From assembly GCA_016794345.1 (NCBI GenBank), contig JAEUKE010000248.1, positions 106,340 through 170,339 on the forward strand: a stretch of 64,000 bases of DNA, in the 5' to 3' direction. The first letter of the stretch is position 1. Each line of letters opens with the position of its first letter. Made by a program: the position numbers and the translations under genes. Origin of the DNA: Myxococcales bacterium. Lineage in GTDB: Bacteria > Myxococcota_A > Polyangia > Polyangiales > Polyangiaceae. Under the pieces are notes generated by a model. The model had not been told where the DNA came from, did no database searches, and worked only from the letters and a program-made list of their open reading frames with translations. Positions 62,380-64,000 of the stretch are shown here, piece by piece.

Positions 62380-62838
62380 ATGAAAAACATCCTCGGTCTC
62401 ACGTTCGCCGCCCTCGTCACGCTCACCGGCTGCAAGGACATCGCCGTCCAGGCGCCGGACGACTTCGCCGAGCTCGAGAGCGGCGAGCACCACGCCTACC
62501 GCGCGACGAACGCCTCGGGCGTCGTGCTCGCCGTCCGGGACGAGCCCAACGAGCCGAAGGGCAGCCTCGAGTTCTGGGCGAAGGCCCTCGACAACAAGCT
62601 CCAGCGAGGCGGCTACAAACGCGTCGCCGCCGAGCGCATCACGACCGACGCCGGTCTCTCCGGCAAGAAGCTCCGCTACGAGATCGACAGGAACGGGCGC
62701 CCGACGGCCTACTGGCTCGGCGTGTTCGTGACCGAGTCGCGCGTCATCGTGGTCGAGGCGGGCGGCGACACCGCGTTCTTCGACGCCGAGACCGAAAAGC
62801 GCGTGAACGAGGCGTTCCGGTCGCTTCACGAGAGCTGA
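62380..62838 (+). CDS. Small putative lipoprotein
   Basis: A 152-residue protein with a typical lipoprotein signal (FAALVTLTGC, lipobox LTGC near residue 18). The mature part is an alpha/beta domain with a conserved-looking YEIDRNGRPTAYWLGVFVTE segment. The family is not known to me. ATG 62380 lies 17 nt after the DUF4349 stop, so the two are probably cotranscribed. A hairpin terminator follows. Confidence 0.8.
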   Translation: MKNILGLTFAALVTLTGCKDIAVQAPDDFAELESGEHHAYRATNASGVVLAVRDEPNEPKGSLEFWAKALDNKLQRGGYKRVAAERITTDAGLSGKKLRYEIDRNGRPTAYWLGVFVTESRVIVVEAGGDTAFFDAETEKRVNEAFRSLHES

Positions 62839-62840
62839 GC

Positions 62841-62864
62841 GCCGAGGGGATCACAGCCCTCGGC
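62841..62864. terminator. Bidirectional hairpin between lipoprotein and radical SAM genes
   Basis: Perfect 8-bp inverted repeat (62841-62848 with 62857-62864). The radical SAM stop codon is in its 8-nt loop and one arm overlaps that gene's end. Confidence 0.55.
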
Positions 62865-63720
62865 TTCGCTCCGGCCTGAGGGGGATCTGGCCGGCGAGGG
62901 CGCGATCGATGGTCGCCAGGATGGCCTCGCGATCGCGCGGCAGCCTGCCGCCGATCGGGAGGTAGTTGGAGGCGTGGTTCGTGCGGAAGACCGCGTCGGT
63001 GGGTCGCGCGAGATCGACGATCGTCCGGAGCTCGCGCAAGAGGCCATCGACCGAGGGCACGGCGAACCGCCCCTTGCGCTCGAGCGTCGCGAGCGGCGTG
63101 CCGGGGACGACGGTGACGGTCAGGGCCGCGAAGTAAGGTGGATCCATCTTCGTGATGAGCTCGGCCGTCGCGCGGGCGTGCTCCTCGCTTCGGTCCATGC
63201 CGATCCCGAGGAGCGTGATGACGCTCATCGACAGGCCGGCCGCCCGCGCCTTCCGCGCAGCCTCCACGTGGCTCGCCGCGTCGTCTCCTTTGGCGATCCG
63301 CTTGAGCGTGACGTCGTCGCCCGACTCCGGTCCGACGTAGAGGAGCGACAGTCCCGCTTCGCGCAGCGCGCGCAGCTCGTCGTCCGTCTTGTCGAGCACG
63401 TTGCGCGCCATGGCGTAGGCGCTCACCCGCCTCAGGTTGGGGAAGCGGCTGCGCGCGCGCTCCAGGATGGGCAACCAGTGGTCGAGCGGCATGACGAGCG
63501 CGTCGCCGTCGGCCACGAAGACCTTCTCGACGTGGTCGCCCACCTCCCGCGCCGCCTCGTCGATGTCATCGAGGATCTCCGCGAGCTCGCGTACGCGGAA
63601 GGTCTTCTCCCGGTACATGTCGCAGTAGGTGCAGTGGTTCCAGGAGCAACCGATCGTCGCCTGGAGGATGAAGGCGTCGGCCTCCGAGGGCGGGCGGTAG
63701 ATCTTTCCTTCGTAACGCAT
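62851..63720 (-). CDS. Radical SAM protein
   Basis: A 289-residue S-adenosylmethionine enzyme with a 4Fe-4S motif CSWNHCTYC (C-x4-C-x2-C) in the N-terminal text ATIGCSWNHCTYCDMYREKT. That spacing is typical of this HemN-like subgroup rather than the canonical C-x3-C-x2-C. Later conserved text includes GLSLLYVGPESGDDVTLKRI and YLPIGGRLPRDREAIL. The substrate is unknown. ATG 63720 is preferred because it precedes the motif closely; an upstream in-frame start at 63777 adds no conserved text. Confidence 0.9.
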   Translation of the reverse strand: MRYEGKIYRPPSEADAFILQATIGCSWNHCTYCDMYREKTFRVRELAEILDDIDEAAREVGDHVEKVFVADGDALVMPLDHWLPILERARSRFPNLRRVSAYAMARNVLDKTDDELRALREAGLSLLYVGPESGDDVTLKRIAKGDDAASHVEAARKARAAGLSMSVITLLGIGMDRSEEHARATAELITKMDPPYFAALTVTVVPGTPLATLERKGRFAVPSVDGLLRELRTIVDLARPTDAVFRTNHASNYLPIGGRLPRDREAILATIDRALAGQIPLRPERSRGL

Positions 63721-63901
63721 GACCGCAGCGGTCAGGATAGCCCGGGACCGGGCTCGCGCTGCGTTCACGTGGCGCATCGGTATGGAACCGCGAAAGCTTC
63801 GCGGCCGAGATGCGACGCAAATCCCCGCGATTCACGGCTTGTTCATGCGGATCGGCGCTCCCTACACCGCGATTCGGATGCGATGACCGCGCGCCGCTTC
63901 C

Positions 63902-63927
63902 GCGACCCCCAAGGGGTGAGGGGTCGC
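63902..63927. repeat. Inverted repeat near the window end
   Basis: GCGACCCC (63902-63909) and GGGGTCGC (63920-63927) are perfect complements around a 10-nt loop. The last 280 bp of the window hold no gene I can support. Confidence 0.5.
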
Positions 63928-64000
63928 TCCCGCGGCGCCAGGCCTTCTCTCTGCATCCGGCGGTCGTAACTCCTGGCCGAGGACCGAATCAGGGCATTCG

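Noticed and set aside
63781..64000. Short plus-strand frame near the window end
   Set aside because: Arg/Pro-rich text with no ribosome-binding site or motif, interrupted by a hairpin.

Overview
The window is GC-rich, densely packed bacterial DNA. It most likely comes from a myxobacterium (Myxococcota, probably Polyangiales). This is inferred from the Hanks-type Ser/Thr kinases and FHA proteins, the many lipoproteins with low-complexity Gly/Ser/Ala linkers, the Cys-rich CGDG-type repeats and a salicylyl-CoA 5-hydroxylase fused to an Old-Yellow-Enzyme domain. No rRNA, tRNA, CRISPR array, insertion sequence or prophage gene is visible.

Layout. 1-6.7 kb: the start of a Ser/Thr kinase (cut by the window edge), lon, a zinc-ribbon/Pro-rich/FHA protein and three lipoproteins. 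6.7-33.1 kb: a nearly complete type VI secretion system (T6SS). On the minus strand lie hcp-tssE-tssF-tssG and, separately, the FHA protein gene tagH. On the plus strand lie tssH(clpV), tssJ, tssK, tssL, tssM, tagF, tssA, tssB, tssC and a PpkA-like membrane kinase. Interspersed are a lytic transglycosylase, a PAP2-like membrane protein, a lipoprotein and a YkgJ-type Cys-cluster protein. No vgrG, PAAR, PppA phosphatase or recognisable effector is in the window. 33.2-41.3 kb: a LysR regulator, then a minus-strand RDD / SpoIIM / membrane protein / DUF4129-DUF4350 / MoxR / DUF58 operon with 4-base stop/start overlaps at three junctions. 41.3-48.9 kb: a fused salicylyl-CoA hydroxylase/OYE oxidoreductase, an orphan protein that joins TssB-like and TssC-like halves in one chain, homoserine dehydrogenase, glutamate racemase and an MFS transporter. 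49-53.4 kb: a metzincin-type metalloprotease lipoprotein operon and a second YkgJ protein. 53.4-64 kb: an amino-acid ABC transporter with a fused binding-protein/permease, lipoproteins, an SDR with an AraC regulator, a phosphohexomutase, a DUF4349 lipoprotein and a radical SAM protein.

How it fits together. The T6SS genes encode the baseplate (TssE/F/G/K), membrane complex (TssJ/L/M), tube (Hcp), sheath (TssB/C), cap (TssA) and recycling ATPase (ClpV). Post-translational control parts are TagH (FHA), TagF and a Ser/Thr kinase. Strong hairpin terminators sit between hcp and tssE and between tssC and the kinase, which suggests that expression steps down after the abundant tube and sheath genes.

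The observations most worth following are: the orphan single-chain TssB-TssC-like protein; a recurrent TANNNT hexamer 6-9 nt upstream of at least eleven start codons, which points to widespread leaderless transcription; and a family of nested palindromic intergenic elements in the T6SS region.
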